A stretch of DNA of 64,000 nucleotides from Gordionus sp. m RMFG-2023 (GCF_954871325.1 NC_088775.1:915473-979472), one strand, 5' to 3'. Numbered from the stretch's first letter, positions 1-14,484 are shown. The notes: a model not told the origin generated them from the sequence alone. Program-made: numbers and translations.

Positions 1-3000
1 ACTTTGAGGAGCTAGGTGAACGGTCAATATCTTGTAATCACCAAATCTAATATCGATGGATATAGCATCTCTAAGCATCGGTGTAACTTTTAAATATAAT
101 TTTCCATCTACATTTGTGGTACTGAAATCGTGCTCATCCTTATTTCCATTCCTTGCAATTATCTGTGATTTACCGGCATCAATCCCATTTGCTTTTATCA
201 GAAAATTCGGATGCTTAATGTTAAGATCGTAAAATATTTTCGAAGTTTCTAAGTTTTATTTTTTTTATTTTAAAAAAAAACAAAAGCACTATAATACTCT
301 ATTTAGTATTAAACTAAAAATTCTAATATAAAGCATAGATGAATCAATATATAATAAATAGCCCGCGAAAATCCGAGATCGCCTCTGTTTATGATAAGCT
401 ATATATTCCTAGGATACCAGAGGGTGATTGAGAAATGTTACATTATTTGTAACGATTTATTGTTTATTGTGTTAATAATACATTTTCATTTTAGATAATG
501 AGGGTTTATAGGCGATCGTGTGATATATTAAAATTAAACCTTTATATTGTGTAAATTGGATATAGAAAACGTTATTTTATATGATATATATATATATATA
601 ATACATAATTGAATTACCTTTGAATATAAAAAGAGATCTTATATTATAAAAATTGAATCAGTTATTGCTACATCATTAAATTTGTTATTTAAGACGGTCT
701 GAACCCCGGTTCTGAACCTCACATTCTAAAATATTACTAGCGTACTACCGACGACAAGACATACTACTAGAGAGAGTACATTCTCAGGGCAAGAACTTCC
801 CCGCTTTGTCAATAAGAAATTTTATTTTTTTAATATGATATAAATTGAAAGAAAAACAAATTATAAAAATATTTTCTTAGGGGCCTCCAGTTTTGCTTTC
901 CTTAGACCAAAAATATAGCTAGCATTGAGACTAAACTTTTACATTCTTTCTTTTTCAAAACATTTTTTAAGATATATGCATGCATTTTTTTTTTGGTAGG
1001 CAAGAATATAATTTTTTTTATAAGTTTAAAATGATATTCACAACAAAAGGTGGCATATCAGTAGTGTTGTTATTGAACGGCTGGCCCGTTTTGAGCCGAG
1101 TTAGAAATCGACTAAAACTCAGTATATTTTAGCTAGAAAAATATCGCTATAACTTCGACTTCAAAATTTCACTGATATATGTTCTATACCTTTATGCCTG
1201 CCATGAACGAAATCCTCAGGCTAGCTTAATATATTTCTGAATACTGAGTTGCCGTTTATAAAAATCGCCTCAAACCTAGCCGTTTAACAGTGCTACATAT
1301 TTCTGTAAGAGTGGAATATTCCCTTGTCCCCTCCCAGGCTACTCCTTAGAACTGAATATATTGCATTTTATTTATCATAATTAAAGTCTTACTCTGAACA
1401 ATAAGTTCTAGATATTGGATTTCATAGTTATGGTCGATATATTGAATTCCAGCATCTTTGAACCACGCAGTTCCTGATGCTTCTATTTCTTTTCCATCAT
1501 TAAATATAAAGGTTTTGTTGTATTCCTTGCCCTCTACTAAGTTTAATTTCTGTGTTCCTTTATCATATTATTATAAACATTTTATAAATAATTAGGTGGG
1601 TTACGAATATGATTAAATAAATTGGTTTGATTTTGATATACCTAGTGGATGCGTAGTAAATTGTTTTTAAAAGTAGGAAAAAAATAAATAATTAGATTAT
1701 TTAGCACTATTTTCCTTAAATCCATATAGAAAGGTTAAATTTTTTTTAGTGAGATGGATGAATGTCAAAAACAGATTAATAAATGAAAAGTAAAGTGAAA
1801 TGAAATGAAAGAAAATAAAATAAAATGAATAGAAGAGAGAAGAGAAGAGAAGAGAAGAGAAGAGAAGAGAAGAGAAGAAGAGAGAGAAGAAGAGAGAAGA
1901 GAAGAGAAGAGAAGAGAAGAGAAGATTTAAATATATTAAAATAATTATACCTAAAAAATGGAATAGATTAATGGTATGTCTAAAATTTTTATATGATATT
2001 TGGTATCTTCCCTTGATTTCTGGAGTAAAGGTTGCTTTTAAATCCATCTCAATGTATAATATAGGCGAGACATCAATACTGAATACAGATTCTGGACTCA
2101 CTTTAAGATCTCTTTTGCCATCTTTGAAATAATTTGGCAAATTGATATGCAAGGATTGTCCATCTTTTAGATGATAATTTCCTGAATTCAAATAAAATGT
2201 GAATTTATAATTTCGAGAAAATGAAAACTTGAAGAAAAAAAATAAAATAATAAATATAAGGCCCTTTCCAGGCAGGCTCTCAACAGCAATGACTAGTAGG
2301 TACATCTTAGAATCTTCAAATGCGCAGAAATTATAAATTAGCATTGTTTCATTCCTATCATTTTAACCATACTCGCCACCTTCGGCAAACCAGTCCTAGC
2401 ATTCTTGACTAGGCCTGATTTAAAGTAAAAATTGTTTATATATTTTATAAAATTTTCTGAGAATATTTAAAACATTGTCAATAAAAATGCTTTAGATATG
2501 TATACTTTTTAATTAAAAAATTAGCATTTTTGTAGCAGACCCATTGTAATCAAAATGAAATAGTAAATTCTAAACGTGTATATATATTTTTTTTACTTAT
2601 GGCGATAGCATTAATTCTGAATATTGGTCCTAGTCTAGGAACAGATACATGGTAGATTCCTGGTTGATTTCATAAATTTTTAAGACCCACTGTCAATTTG
2701 TTGTCATTTAAAACAGCTTTCACTTTGACACTCTCATCCAGAGAATAATCTTTCAAATAGTAAACTAGAATCTGATCTATGGAAACGTTGATATTAAATT
2801 TGCCTAGGTCAAACTCGACATCTTTTTCATTATTGTAAGAGGCCTCAATATTCACAATGTAGCCTAAATAATTTAAATAAATTTTTAATGTCGAAAATAT
2901 CTACTGTAGATGTCGACTAAGAATATCAGATAAAGCTGTGAATTCTTATTTTCCCAACCAGAATTTTAGTTTAATTTTTGGAATCTAGTAACTGGCCAGC

Positions 3001-6000
3001 TCAATATTGATAAAAATTCTAAGCTCATTGAATTTTTTTAAAAATATAGGTGAAATAAATTCTAGAATTACTTTGACCTAATTGCCATGAAAGTTCTAAT
3101 GATCTTTACATTTTAATAAAAGTAGTTAAAATAAAATATATTTTTCTATAACTTCAGGCTAACTATACAGGGCTCTAGTTCCAGACTCCATGTTGTATGG
3201 GGCCTATTTCTTGTGAGTCCTATCATATGTTTCCACAAATTTTTATAAAATATATCTTGCGCGTGCGTCAATTTAAAGAAAAACGGTTCTGTGAGACATA
3301 GAAATAGGCTGACCACGATTCTAAATATCGATTCATTGGAATTAAGTCGTGCGAAAAAAGAATCAGATTCCAGGTTAATCCCCGGAGCGGATGTGGATAA
3401 AGACATGCTGAATATAAGCAGTTAGTCTAAGTCTGGATACATAGTGGGATCGATTAAACAGCTGATCGATTTTTTTAGGATCTGTATATGAGATTGGTTA
3501 TTTTTAATTTCTATTTATGATTAAATAATCAGTAAATTTCGATTTTAATAAAGAAAAATCGATCATATCATCAGCTGTTAAGTTAGTGCCTAATTTGAAT
3601 CCCACCATGAATCCATCCTGACATAAAAAAACGGAAAAAGTATATAAATATATTATTTTTTAACTAACCCTTTACTTCCAAGCTGATTTCTGCAACAAGA
3701 ACATCTTCGATCATTACTCTATATACTCCAGTAGGAACACATTTTTTTATGCCGAAAATAAAATCATCACCATAGATCGTAAGATTTATTAATTCGGCAT
3801 CAGTATCAGGTGATTTCACTTGAAGTAGCGGGTCATAGTTGTTAGGCGCCAAATAATCGGCAACCGCTGACCAATTAAAAACGAGAGACTCGCAATATTT
3901 TACTTGTTTTTCGAATCTCGTGACTATAAAAAATAAAATGCAACAAAATATAATTTTATGTTTCTCTATTTTCTCATATAAAAAAAAATTGTTTATTTTT
4001 CGCCAGAGTTCAAGATGTTCAAAGATTTTTGATCTCTGAAGAGCTATTCCTTGGTGCACCATAAAAAAAATCGAAGCCTAAATATTCCCTAAGAGACATA
4101 TTTATTATTATTTTTTTTACATATTGCCAATTGATATGATTTATCCTCAGGTTGCTGTTCTTTCAGAGAGTAATTGCCAATTAATTCATCAAGGATTCGT
4201 ACATCCAGCATTGCTAAATTGCCGACCCAATAGCCATTTATTTCATTTTTCATTCCACCTTTTTCGTGAATCCAAACTGGAGATTTTTCTTGAATGTCAT
4301 AAGTGACATATGTCGAGATGTTTACTACTTCCCCCAAATTTTTGACTTTCAATTCTTATTTTCGTATTTATTTATTTTTTTTTAGGTTAAAGGGTATATT
4401 ATTAGTATGAACAAAATATTTGTACTAAATCATTTCTGTTTTAATTTTGATTGGTTAAATAAGAGCCATTTTTTTAGATTTATGAAAATTTATTTATCAT
4501 TTTAGAGATTTCTGCCCAACTGTTAAGGCCCTCATGGGTGCATCTATCCATATTATCTAGCATGATACAAAATATTGATTTTACCCAATGGTACTAATCG
4601 CACACGTGTTTTTGAATAATCATTGTTGATTTCAAATGTTATGCCTAGAGGAGAACGATATCGTTTCTGAACGGAAACACGAATCATAGTGGCGTTCTCT
4701 GCACTTGTCCAACTTATCTCTTCGACATCGCCAGATTTTTCTATCAACAGATTCTCAGTATCTTGGAAAGATCCAGTATTCACTGTCAGGTTACAATCTT
4801 CTAGAGTATTATCGTGACAGTACATAGATATTTCCCCTTTGTATTTACACAATTTAAAATCATGAAATATTATTTATAAAGATATACGAAAACCATTTAA
4901 ATTTATATTCCGCCATATTGAATTTGAACAAAATATATTAAAGTTAATTTAAATATTATTTTTTAATACTTATTATTACATTTTAATAAGATATAATTTT
5001 AATTAAAAAAAAATAATCTATATTTTGCGGATAATAATATAATGACTCAAGGAGCGGGAAATGATAATAAGAAATTCAGAACTTTAAAAAATCATTTATT
5101 TAGAGGAACTTTTAAGAATAATTAATTATAAATACCGATGCCAATTTTACATATAAACTAATTAGAAATTCTCAATGACATATAATATCTAGACTGACGA
5201 TGAATTCGTAAATAATGCCTTAGAAAGCGTCGATGAATGACAAATCAGCTGGACCCGCCATTTTTGGTAATCCATATTTTAATTATTCTTCATGTTTAAA
5301 AAACTAACAATTAAATTGATAACTTTGTTTTTCCTTATCATCGCGGTGATAAGGGCAATTCTTTTAATAAAGTTTACGTTTTAGACATAGGAATTTAATT
5401 TAGCCCTCCCGTTTAAAATTTTTTAATAATGATATCGGTAACAAAAAATGGTGTCCTCAGCTGTTTTTCATTGATGTGCACCATGTCAATGAATGCAATC
5501 GTCGGTTCTATATATTATTATATGTCATTGGGAACGTCATAAACATTGAATAAATATACTTTTCACGTATATTTTGAGATTTATCCAACTATCGCCATCA
5601 CCTACTTGGTGTTCCCCTTTCATATTCATTGTAACCACGTCAAATGTTAATACAACATGACCATTATTGGAGATATCAATCGAGAATTTACCAATATTAT
5701 TTTTAAAATGGATTACTTGGTCTTCTACATAATGTGAGGGAAATTTGATCTTAATGATACCAGGTTTGCCTTCCGTTAATTCGACAATCGTGTCTTCGTT
5801 TGTATAGATATAAGTTATATAAAGGTAAATGCTGTAAAGTAACGTCAAAAGTAACGGCCATACATTTTTGGAAGAAAAGGAACGCCTATTCGTTACCTTC
5901 TTCTAAAAGTAACGGTAACGCGTTTATTCTAAAAGTTACTCGTTACTTCAAATCTTTCTTAAAAAATATTGCAAAAACATTTACTTTTTATTTTTGAAAT

Positions 6001-7412
6001 TTTATATAAATAATTAAAGCCGAGTTTTTAATTAACACATCAAACACAAAATATCCTTCAATTTTATGTTTAAATTTTCAGTGAAAAATGTGATAATCTA
6101 ATTAATATCGAATCAATCAATTGTATATAAATTTAGTATTCTTATTAATATAGTAATTTATTTTCTAAAGTATATTTAAGTCATGTGTACGTTTTCTTCA
6201 GATGCAGATGTTGGCTCCAATATAAAACATTTCTTACACTAATGAAGAAAACTAAGGGTGCAGTGTTACGACTTTGTCAGTGTAAATTGTGTCTAAACTC
6301 AAATACTTTAAACCTCAATTGTGGAATAAATATGGGCATCCTCCAAACTACAACCGTTTTAACGAAAAAAAATGAGATATCTTTGAATATAACAAGTGGG
6401 AACTCTTTCTATAACTCCGTGAATTAATAATCTTGTTAAGGAGAGAATGACCACAAATTTGAGAAATCTTGTGATAAATTCAAATCACAGATTTTTAGAT
6501 AATGAAAAGTCGTTCGTAGATGAATATAGTCTGACTATATATGTGATTTTATATGGTCATGGAACCTATTCCCGCTGCTCTTAGATTTTAAGGATAAGAA
6601 AAAAATTCATTCGGAAAATCTCACTTCCTAAGATAACTATTATAATATTGTAAAAAATAGCTTTTAAATAAAACTAGTTATTAATGCAATTCTTGCAAGA
6701 CAAAGATAAAAGGTATATACCGAGGTGAAATATTTTTCGCAGTTTATATAGTGATAATATTTTATTTTTGTTTGAATATATATTTTTCAGCAATAATTCA
6801 CCCTGTATTTAAATCAGATTGGCCCTTAAATATTAGATGGCAGCGGAGGAAGGAACCCTATTTGAGAAAAGATTTTGACAAATAAAATGCAGGCTTGATT
6901 CTGATATAATATATATGGGGAGGGGGGGGGGGGGGTTCTATATAATATTCAATTCCTTAAGTAGCTAGTAACACTTTACTTTTTTATGAATAGCAAGTAT
7001 CGCGCGTTACTTTTTTCCACAAGGTAACGAGTAACGCTTTCATATTTAGAAGTAAGTTTCATAGCATTACTATATAATCGGTTATATTAATAATTTTAGG
7101 TAAATTTGTCAACTTATCTGAAAACTATATTTTTATATTTTTTAAAATAAATACCTTGTGTATAAGTCAGATGAATCTGACAAATCACGTGATCGTCAAT
7201 TATGATTCTATATGATCCCTCAGTATCATAACTACAATTGGATACTTTAATACAGATTTTATTATCCTCGTTCACTAACGTTACCTGTTGGCTTTGGACT
7301 TTATCTAAGCCCATCCATATCACTCCTACTTGTTTTTTTATCGATGCATTATTATAATTAATGCCATCATTTTTTGAGAGGCCATATTTGAGTTCTCTGT
7401 TGCATTCGACAT
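1..7412 (-). CDS. Multi-exon gene of repeated Ig-like domain exons (partial)
   Basis: Eight minus-strand exons can be read, in transcript order 7155-7412, 5560-5793, 4585-4836, 4121-4354, 3669-3923, 2597-2863, 1951-2181 and 1393-1557, with a ninth at 1-248 running off the window. Each encodes about 55-88 residues and each starts and ends in phase 1 (for example donor gttagt after 3669, acceptor before 3923). Most end in the Ig-type G-x-Y-x-I/V strand pattern: TEGSYRIII, CVPTGVYRVMI, KGRYQISY. Phase-1 symmetric exons are the known signature of shuffled extracellular Ig domains, so I infer a secreted or membrane Ig-superfamily protein; no signal peptide or membrane helix is inside the window. 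The exons are very divergent from one another. The exon at 2597-2863 has an in-frame TGA although its splice phases are intact. Exon acceptors at 7412, 5793 and 4836 are the least certain. Confidence 0.6.
1062..1295. mobile_element. MITE, GTTGTTAAACGG family
   Basis: It begins TAGTGTTGTT and ends with CCGTTTAACAGTGCTA, an imperfect terminal inverted repeat. The middle carries the family core (TTTTAGCTAGAAAAATAT, then a degenerate copy of the stretch about a lower-case 'gaagattttgctcatag' core seen in better copies). It sits in an intron of the Ig-domain gene. Non-coding. Confidence 0.6.
1815..1925. repeat. GAGAA microsatellite
   Basis: Purine-only run built from AGAGA and AGAAG units, inside the intron between the Ig exons at 1393-1557 and 1951-2181. 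Open frames through it are an artefact of composition. Confidence 0.9.
3441..3608. mobile_element. MITE, ATAGTGGATC family (copy 1)
   Basis: The left end reads ATAGTGGGATCGATTAAACA and the right end, reversed, reads ATGGTGGGATTCAAATTAGG; both sides carry CAGCTGAT just inside. The better preserved relative lies at 54707-54923. The copy lies in an intron of the Ig-domain gene. Confidence 0.55.
5173..5530. mobile_element. MITE, CAATGACATATAAT family (copy 1)
   Basis: Ends CAATGACATATAATATCTAG and, on the other strand, CAATGACATATAATAATATA. The interior carries AATCAGCTGGACCCGCCATT and a CAGCTGTTTTTCATTGATG block shared with the copies at 23647, 28245 and 36475. The flanking 8-mers do not match, so this copy is probably old. 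It lies in an intron of the Ig-domain gene. Confidence 0.7.
5826..7070. mobile_element. Element with GTAACG subterminal repeats
   Basis: Both ends are packed with AGTAACG/CGTTACT motifs: AAGTAACGTCAAAAGTAACG near 5837 and GTAACGAGTAACGC near 7026. The outermost bases (about TAAATGCTGTAAAG and, reversed, AGTAATGCTATGAAAC) form a weak inverted repeat. Clustered short subterminal repeats are typical of hAT-like elements, which is the likely class by inference. The interior, including an 80-codon open frame at 6185-6427, has no transposase I recognise, and it holds a poly-G run at 6917-6934. Boundaries are approximate. Confidence 0.45.
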
Positions 7413-7537
7413 CTAATTCGTTACAATCATAGTTTTTAATTTTTTTTTTAGAAATGAATAATATTATATTTTAAAAAATGGTTTCGATCGAGAAATAAAA
7501 TACAAAATATATATATTCTTCTAATCATTATTCTTCT

Positions 7538-7655
7538 TCCTTCCTTCCTTCTTTCCTTCCTTCCTTCCTTCCTTCCTTCCTTCCTTCCTTCCTTCCTTCC
7601 TTCCTTCCTTCCTTCCTTCCTTCCTTCCTTCCTTCCTTCCTTCCTTACTTACTTA
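7538..7655. repeat. TTCC microsatellite
   Basis: About 28 tandem TTCC units, with TTAC variants at the right edge. Confidence 0.95.
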
Positions 7656-7888
7656 CTACTTAAAATAAAAATAAATAAGGTTATAACCTCTATAAACGGT
7701 TGGTTTCAATGTGTTCATGGCTTAATTTTTATAAATATTAAATAATAAAATATAGTAAAAAATATTATACATATATATAGTATATCTAATTTATTCAGGC
7801 AATTAAATAATTATAAAGCGCAAGTAGTATAATTAATTTCATTGTTTTACTAGACTGATTTATTGTGCAGTGGTTTATAAAATATTAC

Positions 7889-8405
<517 letters not shown>

Positions 8406-8455
8406 TATAAATATTAAACTGCGCGCAAACAAATATTTTAAAAATAACTATTAAT

Positions 8456-11400
8456 TTTTATGTTCGTTATATATATATATTTAAAACTTTACGATACAAA
8501 AATAAAAGACTCATTAGTATATTAATATTAGAACCACATATCATTTCTCATAGACCACTTAAAAATTACAATAAATTAAGGGCACTGAAGTAAACCCCTA
8601 CTTTTATTACACAAGCTTCCCCCCTTCCAGAAGCTTCTACATATTTATGTATATAACTTTTCTCGGGAGGCATAATCTAAAAATAAATCAAACAATAGGA
8701 AAGGCATTGCATTACATTTATTGTTATCATATGGGTAGATTTATTTGAAATATTTGAAATAAAAATATCATTATCCAAATTAATAGTTTGTTTAAGTTTA
8801 AAATATTGTTTTAATAATTTATTTATTTTTAATATTTTATTAAAGGATTGGAAAAATATTTATTTCAAAATAATTTCCCATATAATTTGATTTCTACCAA
8901 AAGGCTTGTAAGACCCTGTTCAGGAGATTTAGATTTGAGATGACTGGTCTAAATTAAATATTTTAAAAAAGATCGCAAGTGGCTAAATAGATCAAACAAT
9001 AAACCGATTCTCAACCCACCACCCTTCGATACTTTTAAAAATACATGTTGGTAGCATTACACTCACTAATAAAAATTATAAATTTTGCTTTCCAAATCTA
9101 CTTACTTTTTATATATATGCCAATCTTTAAAAACGCCAAAATTTGACACATTTCATTTAATTTTAAATATCTCAAAAAAATTAACTAAGCCAAGATCAAT
9201 AATTTAAATTTTATATAGCTCTATAATTCTTTCTTTAGAAAAAAATATTTTATATAACTAAAATGATCTTCTTATCAAAATCTGAAAATAGCCATAAAAG
9301 AACATTAATTCTTAATGCCACTTATTTTTTTTATGGATAGACATTATATTCCTCAGTAGCATCACTATCCTTTACAATCTCAGAGGGCTCAACTACACGC
9401 CAAGCATGCCATATTAGAAATGAAACATTTTGAAACTATAAAATAAAGACCAAAGTGATATGAAGAAAGCAATTAATATTTTATAAATTATTGTCGCACC
9501 ACCTCTAGTTGGTATATTATATCTTAAAATAATAGTAGTTTGTAATAATATCAAAAAATATACTTGGTATTAAAAATTTAGCTCAAAACTGTTTTTCAAA
9601 TAGGAAAAAAAATAATTTTCCTAAAAACACGTAAAAAAAAGAGAAGGAAAAAAAGTATATCTAATGAGATTACATCCATTGTAGGGTGAATAATAAGATA
9701 TTTAATTTTTAACAATATATTTAATAAATAGATGGCGTTAAAGAATTGAATGCAAATTGTTTTATATTTATTATCAAAAGCATTTATTAGTTAAATTTAT
9801 TAAAATATTAACTGTAATATATTTAGTAACTGTTATATGTCTGTAAAAGTGTAATTTTACCTAATATTTTATAACCAATTTTATATAATAGAGGGTTATC
9901 AACTATATGTCTACTTAATTTTTAAAAAGAAATCTCTTATACTTATTTGGACCTTGAAAATATTTTTAAAATGAGGCATGGTAATTAAATTTAAAAATGA
10001 ATAATTTTATTGATTCGTCATTTTGAGCTCGGCTAAATACATTAATAAATTCGTTAATTTTCAATTAATAAATGATTATAATTATTTAATTAGGGTTATA
10101 AATTACCATCCTACAAATATTAAAGAAAAAAAATTGAAGGAGAGGGGGGGGGGGTCGGGTTGAATTATTAGTTGATTTGATATGGAATAGACTTATAAAA
10201 ACGGTAAGAGCCGAGCCCTGAAATAGTTATTTTTAACAAACAAAATATAGGCCTGAATGATGATGTTGGTCATATTTTTAATTTCAGTCGAGAAAATTTA
10301 TATCCACCAAAAGATGATTGTCGCAAAATGATAAGAATTTTAGAAAAAAAAATCATGACCACTTCCGTTCTTAAAATGAAAAAAAAAATGAATTGAATCA
10401 TGCACTGAATCCAGCTCTAAATCTCAACCCTCTATCCAACTTCTTTGATAATTTATATAAATATTAAATCTTGTTATAGCCTAAGAAAATTATAATATAC
10501 ATATCATTAACTACACTAAATAATATCCATAATCCATCCAATCAAACTTTCACATTATCATTATTATATTAATAATAGATATATACCTGATGAAACGATG
10601 ATGGAACGCCACACGCAAATCGCTATAATTATCGATCTATCGAAGAACAATCTTTTAAATATATTTTAAAATCTATTAAAAAGAAATACTGCTAAGTTTC
10701 TATTTGTGTTTTAAAAGTATATGTGACGTATTTTAATTCCCCCCTGACCACGTAGTTGTCACAACTCACAGAAATATACTTAAAGAAAAGAGGAAAAGCG
10801 TTCCTTTTTTTCCCTCATCATGTCCAAGAGGTTGAATTCAGAAGAAGGAAGCGCTAATTCCGGTGAGAAATCAAATCCTGATGTTTCTGGCTATGACTCA
10901 ATTATATAGCCACCCTAAACCGCTAGCTGAATATTTACAAAATTAATTTTGTTTTTGCACGTATATAATTAATTTATAGACCATCTTCCATTTTTCCATT
11001 TTTATCAAAATTCGTATAAAAATCAAAGGGGGCTATTTAAAATTTTCCAATTAGTTTCACAATTTCTAAAATTATATAACCGCGCGAAAGTATATATGTT
11101 TTACACAGCTGAATTTAAATGAGATAAAAATAGAAGAAGTTTAGGCTCCTATTTTTAATTAATAATCTTAACCGGCATATGTCTAAACCCTAAGATAACC
11201 TGCTTAAGGAACTCCTAGGTTTCGGAGAAAATTTGTTGCAGATATGGGATTAGTTTTTCAAAAATTTATAAACTATAATTAATTAACAAAATTAAATTTA
11301 ACAAAATAAATTTATAAATTGCCCGTTTTCTGATTCAAAAAAAACTGGGCATATTATTAATTCCATAAAAAAATGCATCCATCTATCGGGCATTATATTT

Positions 11401-11913
11401 ATCTCAAAATAAATAGTTAGAACACCCTTTTTTGACACTATCGTAAAAACGACAACGGAAAACAAATATTTCATCGTTTTGTTGCTTCGGAGAGTTAAGA
11501 TTCTCCCGCCAAACATACCTAATCAGCTGTGGCAGAAATGGGAATCAAAAAATAGTGAAATAAGAATTTTACAAAGATTATCGGAATGGATATTAATTAT
11601 TATCCGAATTATTTTAAAAAAATTTAAAGATATTGCTTCAACTCTAAGTATTTCTAAACAAGTTTAAACTAAGTTTAAAAAAAAAAAATTACATCTTTAA
11701 TTCATAGATAATATGGATAAAAGTATTAACTGAATGAACAAAAGTGTCGGGCAAGGGTTGGTTATTTTCTACACATTCTGGGATATACATTTTTTGGAGA
11801 ATATATTTTCAAAATTTAAAAAAAATTATAATAATATAGAGGGGGAAAAAAAATATAATTAGCACATTGCTTTAGTAACAACATATTGATCCCCCAAATC
11901 ACAAATATTATAC
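8456..11913. other. AT-rich stretch without a readable gene
   Basis: No frame of coding character, no transposon ends and no RNA gene that I can support. A poly-G run lies at 10144-10154. A short open frame on the plus strand at 10819-10908 starts ATGTCCAAGAGGTTGAATTC and could be a first coding exon because GTGAGA follows codon 14, but nothing downstream joins to it convincingly. Confidence 0.5.
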
Positions 11914-12109
11914 TAGTTGTGTGGTTAAACTGCTTTATTAGAGCCGATTTAAAAACGAGCTAAACTCAACATTTTATCTAGAAAAACATATTACACCAAG
12001 CCTGAAGATTTTGCTTTATATAATGGCACGAAGATTGGAACGTCTTATCAGCGGAATCTCTAGGCTCAGCAACTGACTAAAATATTGAGTGAGCCGTTTA
12101 ACAACACTA
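11914..12109. mobile_element. MITE, GTTGTTAAACGG family
   Basis: Degenerate left end near TAGTTGTGTGGTTAAACTG, clear right end GCCGTTTAACAACACTA. The core AAGCCTGAAGATTTTGCT is present in the middle. Confidence 0.65.
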
Positions 12110-12654
12110 TAATTATACTTATATAAAATAAAATATAAAATTTAACCTTTTTTTTCTAAATAAATCTTCTTTCTCTGTTCCAGATCTTTTCTAAAGGAAT
12201 AATTCTTATTCTTGTAGATTTAAATAATTAAAAAAAATTTTTTAAATTAAAAATATTATTTTTTAAAATTAAAATTTAAAACATCTAATATGTTTAAAAT
12301 GTATATGTACCTAACACCCAACCTCCCACCCCCTCAGCCTCTATAACAATAATATTTTATTACTTGAACCTTTTACCTCTAAGAAAAAAAAACAAATTTT
12401 AGATATATCAGAATCATTTTTGCTTGTACATCAATATTTTTTTCTAGTACATCTAATTTCGTTGCTTAATTAAAGAAATATTTTTATTTTCAATAAACTC
12501 GTTTAATATAAAGTACATACTTTTATAATAGCTATTTTACAAGTTATTTACTAATTAGAGAAAACGGGGGTTAACTGACAGTTTCAAGCACCATACATAA
12601 ATTTGTAAATTTCATATTACAAGATTCACTTAAAGCAGTTGATTAAAAAAAACC

Positions 12655-12725
12655 CGGCACGAGAACCGGTTTTTAAAATTTCGGTTTTAAATGCCGGATT
12701 TCGGCCCGGCCAGCCGGTTCTGATA
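12655..12725. repeat. GC-rich inverted repeat
   Basis: GAGAACCGG at the left pairs with CCGGTTCT at the right across about 60 bases containing CCGGCCC motifs. It stands out against the AT-rich surroundings and resembles GC-rich blocks at 30290-30400, 60180-60560 and 62690-62880. It is probably the remnant of a small inverted-repeat element. Confidence 0.4.
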
Positions 12726-13126
12726 TATATTCTCGAAAAAAACAACTAATTTAGCTCATTCCTTTTTTCTCCATTAGATTAAATTTCAATGAAAAATATT
12801 TTCTTCTTTTTTTTGGGGGGGGGGGGGGAATCAAAGATATTCTTATTAAGTTTCCTGGAATAATTTAGCAATTTTTTTTTTACCGACAACATAAAAATTT
12901 TAATTCGAAAATATAAGAGAGAAAATGGGGGGAAAAATACACCTTAGGGGTTTTGTCATAGTGTATCTTATTTTTAAATTGGTAAATCAATCCCATCTAA
13001 ATGCATTAAGGTATCTCATTTCCCCGTGAATTAAAATAATAAAATATTTTTGAAATCTAAGTGATTTTAACTATCTTTTTTTTTTAGCATTATTTGTATT
13101 TATATTTTTTGGGTTTATTTTTTACG

Positions 13127-13304
13127 AGTGTTGTTAAACGGCCCGGCTTAACTCAATATATTATTCAGAAAAATATTATGCAAGACTGTATATTTTGTTC
13201 ATAGACGGTACAAAGGTTTGGACATCTATCAGCCAGATCTCCAGACATAGGCAGTATTCTTCTGGCTAAAAAATGGAGTTAGCAGTTTTTAATTTAACAA
13301 CACT
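13127..13304. mobile_element. MITE, GTTGTTAAACGG family
   Basis: Good ends AGTGTTGTTAAACGGCCCGG and TTTAACAACACT. The core includes a TTTTGTTCATAGACGGTAC stretch matching the family's cataga core. Confidence 0.75.
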
Positions 13305-14484
13305 AATTTTAACAGATATATAGAAGTAAAATAGGTTAAAATCTCATCATATTTTGGAATCAAATTATAGACTTCCGAATCTCGTATTAAGATGAATCCT
13401 GAGAACACGAATTTGCCAAACTTCTGAAACTCTTATTTCTAATAATCTATGTATCTAATATGTAAATGCTAAGCTAGTATAATTATCAAGTTTAAAGCCT
13501 TCAATCCGTGTACATTCTACGGTCCTAAAGTTTCTTCTTTAATATACCTTCAATATGTTTTAACTATGTATTTTGGCTAAAAGCCTAAATAATTTTTTTG
13601 TTATTTTTTATATCCCACACTTGATTAATAATTAATTAATAAAGTGGTCAAATTTCGTGAAATGAAAGCATGCAATGAATGAATAATTATATGGTTAAAT
13701 TAAGTATAGATATATATCTCAAACCTTATTTAACTATTTTATTAATTTTTATTAACAAAATTTAACAATTTCTTCTTAGTTGTAAAATAAATAATTCTTA
13801 TAATATATTATTAATATAAAATAAAATGAAATGATTATCTTCTATGATTTTATATTTTTAAATCATTTTTTAAATTATAAATAATATTTTATTTATGTTA
13901 AATTAAGTTACATACAAGTATATCTCGAACCTTATTCAACTATTTAAACGACGATTTCTAATAGTGTTGTTAGGCCCACTAAATATTTCATCCAGAAAAA
14001 TATTACTCTTGTCGCCTGAAGATTTCGCTCATAGGCAGGGTTGCCATGTCTCCCCCCATCAGTGGGAGTCTCCCACAATTTTTTAGTTTACCCACATACA
14101 TCTTACTCCCACAAAACTCCCACAATTAGAAATCTCCCACAAAAAGCTCCCACAATTTTTTAATTTCTCCCACAATTTTTTTTTTAACATTTTAATGTTT
14201 TTAATATATAAATAATAATTTTGAGAGACAGTATTTGATTATTTTTATATTTTTAAAATAAATTTTAAATATTTATTCGAAAAATATGTCTAGTTCTTTA
14301 ATTTTATTTTTCCGCTCTTAAATATATATTTTATAAAATTCTCCAATTCTCCACTCGACATTTTCAAAATTATCATGTAGTTCAACATTAACAGCTATCT
14401 GTCATCACAATGTGGGCCGAATCTTTTCCCCTAATATTTAACGACTCCAAAATAAGTGCTAACTTTTCTTGAGGTAGGACAAAA

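Noticed and set aside
3146-3406. 86-codon minus-strand frame within the Ig gene
   Set aside because: It has neither phase-1 boundaries nor Ig-like strands and ends near a MITE; probably chance or old repeat.
6185-6427. 80-codon plus-strand frame with several Cys
   Set aside because: It lies within the GTAACG element, has no recognised motif and no splice or homology support.
11298-11667. Overlapping short frames on both strands
   Set aside because: No splice signals, no homology and A/T-driven composition.
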